DNA from: Lentisphaerota bacterium
GTDB lineage: Bacteria; Verrucomicrobiota; Lentisphaeria; Oligosphaerales; Oligosphaeraceae
DNA length: 8,494 bases
Direction of reading: 5' to 3'
Assembly: GCA_012800625.1 (NCBI GenBank)
Contig: JAAZIY010000050.1
Coordinates: forward strand, 1-8,494
Made by a program: the position numbers and the translations under genes. Numbering within the stretch: the stretch's first letter is position 1; each line of letters starts with the position of its first letter. Shown one piece after another: positions 1 to 6,794 of the stretch. The notes below the pieces were generated by a model. That model did not search any database and was not told where the DNA came from. It saw only the letters and a program-made list of their open reading frames with translations.

Positions 1-295
1 AGTATCATATTGTTCGATATGCAGGGCTGGAGAATAAAATGGAATACATCATGAGGAACAAGGCCGTACGAATAATTTGACGTGACTATGCCCAGCCAGA
101 TTCAGACTCTCGTTACAATTAAAATTAAATACAGGGCGCTTGCCGCGAGAATGCCGCCATGCAGTAACGGCAAAAAATGGAGAAAAGCGACCCCTAGCCC
201 CGCTGTGCCCGGATTCCGGAATGAAAAAATCTGAACAAGTGAATGCAGCAGGACGAAAATTTGATTCCGCAAGGCTGACTTTTTCAGTCCTGAGT

Positions 296-323
296 TTGCT
301 TATCGAATTCCGCTGTTTATATT
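296..323 (+). promoter_or_regulatory. Possible sigma70-type promoter for the exported-protein operon
   Basis: TTGCTT at 296-301 (4 of 6 to TTGACA) and TATATT at 318-323 (5 of 6 to TATAAT) are separated by 16 bp. Transcription would start near 330 and leave a leader of about 60 nt before the GTG at 389. This is only a match by eye to the E. coli consensus, and AT-rich DNA gives such matches by chance. Its position just ahead of an operon is the main support. Confidence 0.35.
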
Positions 324-377
324 AGTCGCATATCGAGGTTCTGTTTTTCAACTTTTTTAAGATGCAACTCCAACCTT

Positions 378-383
378 AAGGTG
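378..383 (+). promoter_or_regulatory. Ribosome binding site supporting a GTG start
   Basis: AAGGTG lies 5 to 7 nt ahead of the GTG at 389. It supports GTG as the start, rather than the in-frame ATG at 410, which has no such site and would cut off the lysine-rich n-region of the signal peptide. Confidence 0.6.
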
Positions 384-388
384 TCACA

Positions 389-1351
389 GTGAAGAAAAAG
401 ACTTACGCGATGATTTTGACAAGCTTTTGCCTGTCCATGTTTTTGCCATTATTGTCTGCGGCGCAGACCCAGACTTTAGGCGAGCTAAGCGCACAGTATA
501 AGAGCAGCAGCGGGCTTAAGCAGCGCCAGGTAGCCAGACGCATACTTGCCCTGGGAGCCGAGGCCAACTCAATCGTGAAAGAAATGCTGGACTCAGAGGA
601 CCTGGTGATACGGCGCAACGCGCACCGCAATCTAAGAGAGCGCTTCGGCGATGATGCACTGAAATATTATGAGAAGGCATTGCAAGACCCCGAAGTCATG
701 GTGCGCAGCGTCGCCGTTGAAGACTTGATCACTTGGAAACCGCGCAGCGAAGCAGTGCTGGCCCTGCTGCAAAAAGCCGGCAAAGACAAAGATAACGCCG
801 TACGAAAATTAGCCGGCGACGCACTGTGGGATTTCCACCGAAACTACACCGTCATACGCAAAAGACCGGAGTGGGACCATGTCATCGAAACCCTGCAGAG
901 CCAGCCCCTGCCCTTGACCGGATGGCGCTTTCGTATAGACCCGGGCAGCAACGGACACCTGGAAGGCTGGTTCGCACCCCAACTGGATGACAGTAAATGG
1001 GTGGACGCCAGCATAGGACACTGGTGGAATGAAAAAATGACCGGCATGGTGCATAATTACGAAGGAATAGCATGGTATCGCATAGACCTGGAAGCGCCGC
1101 CTAAACCCGAATTCGAATATAATGAAGCCGTGCTGCACTTTGGCTCGGTAGATGAATGCACCTGGGTATGGGTCAACGGACAGTTTGCCGGAGAGTTCGA
1201 CATAGGAACCGCAGGATGGAATCAGCCTTTCGACATCGAGGTGGGTAGCCTGTTGAACTGGGGACAAAAAAATCAGATCAGCGTGCGCGTGCTCAATGCC
1301 GCCGGAGCCGGAGGTATATACAAGCCGGTGGAACTGCAAATATTAAAGTAA
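389..1351 (+). CDS. Exported HEAT-repeat protein with GH2-type sugar-binding beta-sandwich
   Basis: A 320-residue protein that begins with a GTG codon and a classic signal peptide: KKK at 2-4, a hydrophobic core to about 22, and a likely signal peptidase I site near LLSAAQ (21-26). Residues about 35-150 are helical and resemble HEAT/armadillo-type repeats, with recurring patterns such as QVARRILALG, IRRNAHRNL, VRSVAVEDL and VRKLAGDAL. Residues about 172-320 resemble the galactose-binding-like jelly roll at the N-terminus of GH2 enzymes: a D-D-S-K-W turn (200-204), AWYR (228-231), FGSVDECTWVWVNG (251-264), and a closing VRVLNAAGAGGIYKPVEL stretch. No catalytic domain follows, so it is probably a binding or scaffold protein in the periplasm or at the surface. 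The next gene starts 30 nt downstream, giving a probable operon in which this protein assists a carbohydrate-active partner. The domain calls are by eye and the substrate is unknown. Confidence 0.85.
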   Translation: MKKKTYAMILTSFCLSMFLPLLSAAQTQTLGELSAQYKSSSGLKQRQVARRILALGAEANSIVKEMLDSEDLVIRRNAHRNLRERFGDDALKYYEKALQDPEVMVRSVAVEDLITWKPRSEAVLALLQKAGKDKDNAVRKLAGDALWDFHRNYTVIRKRPEWDHVIETLQSQPLPLTGWRFRIDPGSNGHLEGWFAPQLDDSKWVDASIGHWWNEKMTGMVHNYEGIAWYRIDLEAPPKPEFEYNEAVLHFGSVDECTWVWVNGQFAGEFDIGTAGWNQPFDIEVGSLLNWGQKNQISVRVLNAAGAGGIYKPVELQILK

Positions 1352-1370
1352 TTCGACAAGCTTAATTATA

Positions 1371-1375
1371 AGGAG
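1371..1375 (+). promoter_or_regulatory. Ribosome binding site deciding an ATG start at 1382
   Basis: AGGAG sits 6 nt ahead of the ATG at 1382. A TTG immediately before it (1379) is also in frame, but the spacing and codon preference favour ATG. Confidence 0.8.
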
Positions 1376-1381
1376 AAATTG

Positions 1382-4300
1382 ATGTCATTCTTACATAACT
1401 ACTGCTCAAAAGCCTGTCGGCTAACTTTTCTTCTCGGCCTCCTGCTCTTCAGCGCCGCACTAAGCGCCTTCGAGATTAGACCATTCGTAGGCGATGAAAT
1501 TGACGGCGATAATGTCTACGCCATCTGGCAATTCAAGCAAGGCGCCGAGCTGACAGACGGCAAGGCACAGGCCGAACTGGAACTTACCGGACGCAGCAAA
1601 ATCGTGCCTGACCCGGTCTTCGGAAATGCCCTGGAATGCTTCGAGTATGACAAGGAAAAAGGCGACAAGCCCAACGGGGCAAGAGTGAAAAAAGGGATGG
1701 AGCCGAAAATCGCCGGGGCTTTCAGCGTGGAAGCCTGGGTGAAGCTCAAGGAAAATCCCGACAATCCCGACTGGGTTAGCGGCTATATCATCGACAAGAT
1801 GTATGTGCCCAATACACATGTCAGAACATATCTTAATAAGGATTTCTATTTCAAGCTGAGGCGCAACCCGAAAAACAATAAAATCACCCTGCAAGCCGGC
1901 ATAGGGCTGGGAAGCGAAGTTATCAACTTCAGTTCGCAGAGCTTTGAGGCCAAGCCCGGAACCTGGCAGCTGCTCGCCTTCCACTATGACGGCGTCGATA
2001 GCGCCTTCTTCTTCGCTGACGGTCGCTTGCAAGGCATGCAGAAACACGAAAAAGGCGGCGCCATGACTGCTGGGCAGCACGTCGCCATGTCCATAGGCGA
2101 GCGCAGCGGCAGCATACATGAAGGACTGGGCGGCTACCTGGCCGACATACGCATAGTCAAGGGACTGCCTAGCCAGGTGGAACTGCTGAGCCTCGAGCTG
2201 CTGCAGCCCTACGAAAGATATGTCTTTGAACGCATGGAACAAGGACAAAACCTGCAGCTGAAAATCAATAACCTGCTTAATCAAAATGTTAGCCAGCTGA
2301 GCTTAAGCATCGATGACGGCTTGCAGCAAAGCATACAAGAACTGGATGAGCTCAAGGCAAATCAACCCGTCGAACCCATAGAACTGCCCCTGCCCTGCCA
2401 GGCAAAGGCAGGTACATACACCTATAAGGTGGAAATCAAGGGAGTTAATGACAAAGGCGAAACGCTCAGAGGACAGGCAAGCTTTGAATACCAAATCTGC
2501 TGGAGACTGCCGGAGTTCTTCCCCGTCGTTATGTGGGGTGGAGCCAGCATAGAAAAAATGCTGGAGGTAGGTTTCACTCATAGCCTGCACTGGCTTGACC
2601 ACATGGACTCAGCCGCCTGGAGCGCCGGCAAGCCACTAGAATTCAACGAACGCTTCAGCGGCGCGCGCAAAGCAATGAACGAAGTCATGGCCAAGGGACT
2701 GCGTGTCATGGGAAAAATGTCGCCGGGCGGCTACTTTAAAAACCAGCCCGCATACGCCAAGGCCAGAGAGGAATTCCTTTGCTGGGACCGCCAGGGAAAG
2801 CCTAAAAAACAAGTCAATTTCTCCCTGCCCAGAATACAAGAGCATGCCTATAATGCGGCAAAATCTACCGCCAATAATGTCAGCATGTATCCGGTTATTG
2901 ACCACGTGCTCTTCGATTCCGAATTCAGAGACGGCGCCAGCCTGTCATTCCGCCCTGAAGACATGGAGGCTCTCAAAAAGGCAACTGGCATGACGCAAGT
3001 GCCTGCGGAAATCGAGAACAAGGGCGGGGTAAAATACATACAGCTGAAGGACTTCCCCGCCAGCCGCATCATTCCGGAAAATGATCCCATCCTTACCTAT
3101 TACCGCTGGTTCTGGGGCGGGGCCGACGGCTACCCGGGTTTCATCAGCGAGGCGCGACGCGGTTTAAACCTGGACGGCACCGGACCGCTGAAGCTGCTTT
3201 GGGACCCGGTGGTGCGCTGTCCAAGCAAATGGGGCAGCGGCGGAGAGGCTGACTTTGTCGGACACTGGACCTATACCTACCCCGACCCCCTGGTCATGGG
3301 GCTGGCCACCGACGAGGTATTGGCCATGCGCGAGGGCGGCCCGGCCTACCAGCAGCCCACCAAGATGACCCAGATTATTTGGTACCGTGAGGCCACTACC
3401 GGCACTATGCCTGAAGATGTAAACAAACGTGCCGAATGGGAACAGCGCCTGCCTAAAGCCAGATTCATCACCATAGCGCCTGACTTCCTGGAAATTGCGC
3501 TCTGGCAAAAACTCGCCCGCGCCATCAAAGGCATCTATTATCACGGTGCCGGCAGCCTTTGGGACAAGGGTAAGCCTGGCGGCTATGACTACACTAATCC
3601 CGACAGCGCCAAACGTCTGGCACAGCTTAGCGAAAACGTGGTCAAGCCCTTTGGCGCCATGCTTTTGAAAGTGCCCGAACGCCAAAGCGAGGTGGCCTTG
3701 CTGGAAAGCTTTACCAACGAGATGTTCTTCGGAGGCTCCACCGGCGGCAATTTCAGCAACCCGGTAGGCAGAATGCACGGCGCCCTGGTCAGAGCACACT
3801 ATCAACCGCAAGTCGTGTATGACGAGACTATATTGCGCGATGGACTCGACCAGTACAAGGTGCTGGCCATGCCGGCCTGCGCCGTGCTCAGCGAAGCAGT
3901 GGCTAAATGCATCAACGACTGGCAAGACAAAGGCGGCGTCATCATAGGCGACAACTTGCTCGCCCCAGGCATAGTGCCGGATATACTCGTGACCCCACTG
4001 AATGACAACGATAAAGAAAAAAGCGTCGCCTGCGCCCTGCAACTGCGGCAGGAACTGGACGAAGTGTTGCAGCCCTGGGTCGAAGCAGATACCCACGACG
4101 CCATCCTAAGACTGCGCAAATTCGGCGACACTGACTACCTCTTCGCAGTCAACGACCGCCGTGAATTCGGGGATTACGTTGGACAATACAAAAAAATCAT
4201 GGAAAAAGGCTTGCCCTTAACGACGAGCATAAAGATGAGACGCTCTAAGGCTGTGGTCTACGACTTGCTGCAGGGCAAGCGCGTCAAGTCCTCCTCAAAA

Positions 4301-4669
4301 AAAGGCCTGCTTAGCTTTAAGGCCGACTTTGAGGGTGGTCAGGGGCGTCTCTACTTGATTAGCGAGCGTCCGCTGCGGCGCATCAAGATGCGGGCCAGTA
4401 GGAGCATAGCGCGTGACAGCAGCGGAATGCTTAATATATCGGTATTGGACAGCTCCGGCAAACCAGCCAACGCAGTGTTGCCCTTGCAGATCTCCGGCCA
4501 GGACAGTGCTGGCGAGAACATCGAGATCAGCGGCTACTACGCCGCAGTGAACGGTGTCTTGAGCCTGCCTATCGATATAGCACCAAATGACTTGCCTGGA
4601 AAGTGGCAGCTACAAGTCAAAGAACTGGCCTCCGGCCTGAAGGCAAAAACTTCGTTTAAGGTGAGGTAA
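1382..4669 (+). CDS. Large exported LamG-like / glycoside-hydrolase-like multidomain protein
   Basis: A 1095-residue protein with a signal peptide (hydrophobic LTFLLGLLLFSAALSA at 14-29). Domains by eye: a LamG/concanavalin-A-like sandwich at about 45-270 (FSVEAWVKL at 114-122; GGYLADIRIVKGLP at 250-263); an Ig-like linker at about 275-373; a probable (beta/alpha)8 barrel at about 376-765, opening with FFPVVMWGG and MLEVGFTHSLHWLDHMD; a class I glutamine-amidotransferase-like fold, as in the GH42 trimerisation domain, at about 768-870 (LDQYKVLAMPA, DKGGVIIGD); and C-terminal beta domains at about 905-1095, the last Ig or macroglobulin-like. Acidic residues in LFDSEFRD (D512, E514) are candidate catalytic groups. 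I cannot assign a GH family or substrate. It shares an operon with the preceding sugar-binding protein and ends at a strong terminator. The role inferred is attack on, or binding to, an extracellular polysaccharide. Exported status and length are firm; the enzyme class is not. Confidence 0.85.
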   Translation: MSFLHNYCSKACRLTFLLGLLLFSAALSAFEIRPFVGDEIDGDNVYAIWQFKQGAELTDGKAQAELELTGRSKIVPDPVFGNALECFEYDKEKGDKPNGARVKKGMEPKIAGAFSVEAWVKLKENPDNPDWVSGYIIDKMYVPNTHVRTYLNKDFYFKLRRNPKNNKITLQAGIGLGSEVINFSSQSFEAKPGTWQLLAFHYDGVDSAFFFADGRLQGMQKHEKGGAMTAGQHVAMSIGERSGSIHEGLGGYLADIRIVKGLPSQVELLSLELLQPYERYVFERMEQGQNLQLKINNLLNQNVSQLSLSIDDGLQQSIQELDELKANQPVEPIELPLPCQAKAGTYTYKVEIKGVNDKGETLRGQASFEYQICWRLPEFFPVVMWGGASIEKMLEVGFTHSLHWLDHMDSAAWSAGKPLEFNERFSGARKAMNEVMAKGLRVMGKMSPGGYFKNQPAYAKAREEFLCWDRQGKPKKQVNFSLPRIQEHAYNAAKSTANNVSMYPVIDHVLFDSEFRDGASLSFRPEDMEALKKATGMTQVPAEIENKGGVKYIQLKDFPASRIIPENDPILTYYRWFWGGADGYPGFISEARRGLNLDGTGPLKLLWDPVVRCPSKWGSGGEADFVGHWTYTYPDPLVMGLATDEVLAMREGGPAYQQPTKMTQIIWYREATTGTMPEDVNKRAEWEQRLPKARFITIAPDFLEIALWQKLARAIKGIYYHGAGSLWDKGKPGGYDYTNPDSAKRLAQLSENVVKPFGAMLLKVPERQSEVALLESFTNEMFFGGSTGGNFSNPVGRMHGALVRAHYQPQVVYDETILRDGLDQYKVLAMPACAVLSEAVAKCINDWQDKGGVIIGDNLLAPGIVPDILVTPLNDNDKEKSVACALQLRQELDEVLQPWVEADTHDAILRLRKFGDTDYLFAVNDRREFGDYVGQYKKIMEKGLPLTTSIKMRRSKAVVYDLLQGKRVKSSSKKGLLSFKADFEGGQGRLYLISERPLRRIKMRASRSIARDSSGMLNISVLDSSGKPANAVLPLQISGQDSAGENIEISGYYAAVNGVLSLPIDIAPNDLPGKWQLQVKELASGLKAKTSFKVR

Positions 4670-4691
4670 CTGCCAGAACACTAACTAACAC

Positions 4692-4738
4692 AATCAGGCT
4701 CAAGAGACGCCCAAAAACGACTCTTGAGCCTGATTTTT
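4692..4738 (+). terminator. Strong rho-independent terminator
   Basis: A perfect 15-bp stem (4692-4706 paired with 4721-4735) encloses a 14-nt loop and is followed by Ts up to 4738. The stem contains CAGGCTCAAGAG on the left and CTCTTGAGCCTG on the right. It lies 22 nt after the stop codon of the large exported protein and insulates the operon from the spacer that follows. The opposite strand lacks a comparable T tract, so it should act mainly in the plus direction. Confidence 0.93.
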
Positions 4739-4749
4739 AAATGGGACAA

Positions 4750-4795
4750 AGCAGAAAAACTCGATGAAATAGTATGAAAATGCAAATTTTCTGCT
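4750..4795. repeat. 9-bp inverted repeat with 28-nt spacer
   Basis: AGCAGAAAA at 4750-4758 is perfectly complementary to TTTTCTGCT at 4787-4795. The arms are A/T-rich and far apart, so chance is possible. The right arm abuts the palindrome at 4794-4811. Confidence 0.4.
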
Positions 4796-4811
4796 AAAAT
4801 TCTAATTTTAG
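4794..4811. promoter_or_regulatory. 18-bp AT-rich palindrome, possible operator
   Basis: CTAAAATT and AATTTTAG are perfect 8-bp inverted arms around a CT spacer. The site is centred about 160 bp upstream of the D-threonine aldolase-like gene and downstream of the preceding terminator, so it lies in that gene's probable control region. Dyads of this size are typical of dimeric regulator sites. No regulator is encoded nearby and no promoter could be fixed with confidence. Confidence 0.35.
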
Positions 4812-4823
4812 ACGCAGACTACT

Positions 4824-4865
4824 TGGTGTGTCTTAGTGTAGCTTCGTGTGTCTTCGTGTCCAAAA
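4824..4865 (-). repeat. Dispersed GT-rich repeat, copy 1 (element A)
   Basis: On the plus strand this reads as runs of GTGTCTTAGTG and CTTCGTGTGTCTTCGTGTCC ending in AAAA. The reverse complement of 4842-4865 matches 8073-8096 at 23 of 24 positions, in the opposite orientation. The 4824-4840 part adds a further degenerate unit. It lies between a terminator and the next gene, with no coding sense. Confidence 0.85.
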
Positions 4866-4880
4866 CCCTGCCAGATTAAC

Positions 4881-4905
4881 TTTTTAGACGGAGTCTAGCG
4901 TCAAT
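4881..4905 (+). repeat. 25-bp dispersed element B, copy 1
   Basis: Starts TTTTTAGACG and ends GTCTAGCGTCAAT. It matches 8099-8123 at 21 of 25 positions in the same orientation. GACG and CGTC within it can form a short hairpin. A related fragment, TTTTAGACGCAGACTA, lies at 4806-4821. In both main copies it sits next to element A. Confidence 0.75.
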
Positions 4906-4965
4906 CGGAGCAGACGCGCAGCTACTCCCGGATGTCTGCACTACTACAAAAAAGAGTCTACAGCA

Positions 4966-6066
4966 ATGCAGAAGCAAGAACTTAGTACGCCTAGCCTGAT
5001 TTTAGAGCTTTCACGCTTCGATGCCAATCTGGCGCTTATGGCCAGGCGTGCGTCCGCAGCGGGCAAGCTCTTGCGCCCGCATGCAAAAACCCACAAGTGC
5101 AGCTCGATCGCAGTGCGGCAGTTGGCGGCAGGAAACTGCGCCGGCATCGCGGCGGCAACCATGACGGAGGCACTGGGGCTGGCAAAAGCAGGCATAGAAA
5201 GCATCCTGGTCACCAGTCCGGTGATTGGCTCTGACAAAATCAACACGCTGCTGCGTTGCCAAAGCCTTTGCCGAGAATGCATAGTAGTACTGGACAACTA
5301 TGATAACGCCATCGAACTGCAGGCAAAAGCCGCGGAAAATAATATCGTCCTGCCGGTTTTGCTGGACCTGGACCCGGAAATGGGGCGCAGCGGAGTGGCA
5401 TTTCAACAGGCCGGTACACTGGCCAAGGCGATAGCCGCCCTGCCCCAGCTCTCCTTGCTGGGCATACAATGCTATGCCGGACACCTGCAACATCTGGCCA
5501 ATGCAAAACTGCGGCGCTCAGAAAGCCTGAGGCTACTCGGAGAAGCCGCCGCGATTTTCCGAGCACTGCGCGCCGAGCATGCACAGCTGCGTATATTCAG
5601 TGGCAGCGGCACCGGCACCGCCGCATTTGACCTGCAAATCGAGGAGCTAAGCGAGCTGCAAGTTGGCTCATATTGCCTGCTTGACAGTGAATACGCCGCT
5701 CTGGAAACCCGACAGCAGCTCGGATTCAATGATTTCAGCGCCGCCATTAGCCTAATGAGCAGCGTAGTAAGCAATAATCAAAGCGGCCATGTCACTGTGG
5801 ACGCAGGCTTGAAGGCGCTCTATTATACGCCAGACAGCCCGCCATTAGTAGTGCAAAACGCCAAGATACTCCCAGGCTGGCGCTATGATTGGTTTGGCGA
5901 CGAGCATGGCAAGTTATACTATGACGGCAAAAAACCGACACTGGGAAGCCGCATCGAACTGAGCCTGCCGCATTGCGACCCCAGCATCAATCTGCACGAA
6001 TATATATATGTGACACAGGAAGGCCAAGTTGTCGATAAATGGCATATTGACCTGAAAAACCGCTAA
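4966..6066 (+). CDS. D-threonine aldolase / DSD1-family PLP enzyme
   Basis: A 366-residue fold-type III (alanine racemase-like) PLP enzyme, close to the family's usual length of about 370-380. The N-terminal motif LRPHAKTHK (36-44) should carry the Schiff-base lysine, K41. SGSGTGT (212-218) is the phosphate-binding loop. LQVGSYCLLDSEYA and VDAGLKAL are characteristic of the C-terminal half. The metal site near the C-terminus is HCD, with H336 and D338. H-x-D is the arrangement of bacterial D-threonine aldolases (cleaving D-threonine to glycine and acetaldehyde), whereas D-serine dehydratases of the same superfamily use H-x-C. The enzyme is probably cytoplasmic, since no signal peptide is seen. 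The start is ATG at 4966 behind a weak AAAGAG. The gene stands alone and ends 12 nt before a convergent gene. Substrate specificity remains open, because many family members are annotated only as amino-acid aldolase, deaminase or racemase. Confidence 0.88.
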   Translation: MQKQELSTPSLILELSRFDANLALMARRASAAGKLLRPHAKTHKCSSIAVRQLAAGNCAGIAAATMTEALGLAKAGIESILVTSPVIGSDKINTLLRCQSLCRECIVVLDNYDNAIELQAKAAENNIVLPVLLDLDPEMGRSGVAFQQAGTLAKAIAALPQLSLLGIQCYAGHLQHLANAKLRRSESLRLLGEAAAIFRALRAEHAQLRIFSGSGTGTAAFDLQIEELSELQVGSYCLLDSEYAALETRQQLGFNDFSAAISLMSSVVSNNQSGHVTVDAGLKALYYTPDSPPLVVQNAKILPGWRYDWFGDEHGKLYYDGKKPTLGSRIELSLPHCDPSINLHEYIYVTQEGQVVDKWHIDLKNR

Positions 6067-6078
6067 GCCATTCTTGCC

Positions 6079-6792
6079 TTATTCGGCGTATAATATGGCG
6101 GCGCATTCCGGGCAGCTAATGACTTTGCCGTTGATCGTATCCTGGCAGGTTTGTGGTGTCATGCGCATACGGCAGCGTCCGCAGCTGCCTTCAACCATGG
6201 CGACCACACAGGGTCTGCTCGGATTGTGATTGCGTCCAGCGCGCAGATGACGATACTGTGCAAGCAGCTCCGGCTCTATTTCCGCAGCGGCATTTGTGGC
6301 TTTTTCCCTTAGGAGTTCCATTTGCTGGCGGCAATTTTCCTCCAAAGTGGCATACTCTTGCTTAACTATGTCTGCTCTGGCACTGGCCTGCGCCAGGCTT
6401 TTGTTTTTCAGCTCGCGTTCTTCTTTCAGCTGGTCTAGCTCCAGCATTTTTTCCAGCTGTTGGTCTTCGAGGTTTTTAATGACCTGCTCGCAGCTTTCTA
6501 TATGCAACAAAGCGGCGCGGTACTCATCGTTGTTTTTGATAAGTATGGTTTTGGACTGGAAATCGCGTTTTTTATCCTGTTGCATAGCGATTTGATTGTC
6601 CAGTTGCTTGAGCGCCAGCTCGGCCTGCTTTACTTGCTGCCGCACTTTTTCGTAGTCCTGGCTCTCAGCCTGGAATAAGGCCTCGGCCTCTTTTTGTTTC
6701 TGCGGCACCTGAGCAAGCTGCTCATTTATTTTGGCCAACTGCAAGTCTATATCTTGCAGAGCTAAGAGCTTATGGGTCCAATCTTGCATCAT
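6079..6792 (-). CDS. Coiled-coil C4-type zinc-ribbon protein (CT398/DUF164 family)
   Basis: A 237-residue protein. Residues about 8-170 are a long charged helical region rich in Gln, Glu, Lys and Leu, typical of an antiparallel coiled coil. The C-terminus is a zinc ribbon with C204-G-R-C207 and C227-P-E-C230, ending in ILYAE as is usual for this family; an extra cysteine (C216) lies between the pairs. The family is widespread but poorly understood. Its chlamydial member CT398 has been reported to bind sigma-54 and secretion-apparatus proteins; whether that applies here is unknown. The first ATG (6792) lies 2 nt after the glycosyltransferase stop, and its AAGGAG overlaps the end of that gene, so translation is probably coupled. 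A second ATG directly follows and could also serve as the start. No terminator is seen after the stop. Confidence 0.9.
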   Translation of the reverse strand: MMQDWTHKLLALQDIDLQLAKINEQLAQVPQKQKEAEALFQAESQDYEKVRQQVKQAELALKQLDNQIAMQQDKKRDFQSKTILIKNNDEYRAALLHIESCEQVIKNLEDQQLEKMLELDQLKEERELKNKSLAQASARADIVKQEYATLEENCRQQMELLREKATNAAAEIEPELLAQYRHLRAGRNHNPSRPCVVAMVEGSCGRCRMRMTPQTCQDTINGKVISCPECAAILYAE

Positions 6793-6794
6793 GA

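Larger units (their letters stand above)
1..388. other. Non-coding leader region upstream of the first operon
   Basis: No convincing gene is visible here. Two short open frames enter from the left edge and stop at about 54 and 80; either could be the tail of an upstream gene, but neither is recognisable. A 61-codon frame at 140-325 would need a TTG start, has no ribosome binding site and has no domain-like character. The last 100 bases become AT-rich and contain a plausible promoter and the ribosome binding site of the first gene. Confidence 0.5.

Noticed and set aside
1..80. Possible C-terminal tails of an upstream gene in frames 1 (to 54) and 3 (to 80)
   Set aside because: Only 17 and 25 residues are visible, neither is recognisable, and there is no way to choose between them.
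140..325. 61-codon plus-strand ORF in the leader region
   Set aside because: It needs a TTG start, has no ribosome binding site and its composition resembles no domain. It overlaps the likely promoter.
3164..4096. 310-codon minus-strand ORF, with similar long antisense frames at 1460-2284 and 809-1339
   Set aside because: These lie wholly within well-supported plus-strand genes. Their translations lack recognisable motifs and look like codon-bias shadows.
4824..4905. Insertion sequence end or MITE
   Set aside because: No transposase, no terminal inverted repeats bounding a unit and no target-site duplication could be seen. Only a dispersed repeat is supported.
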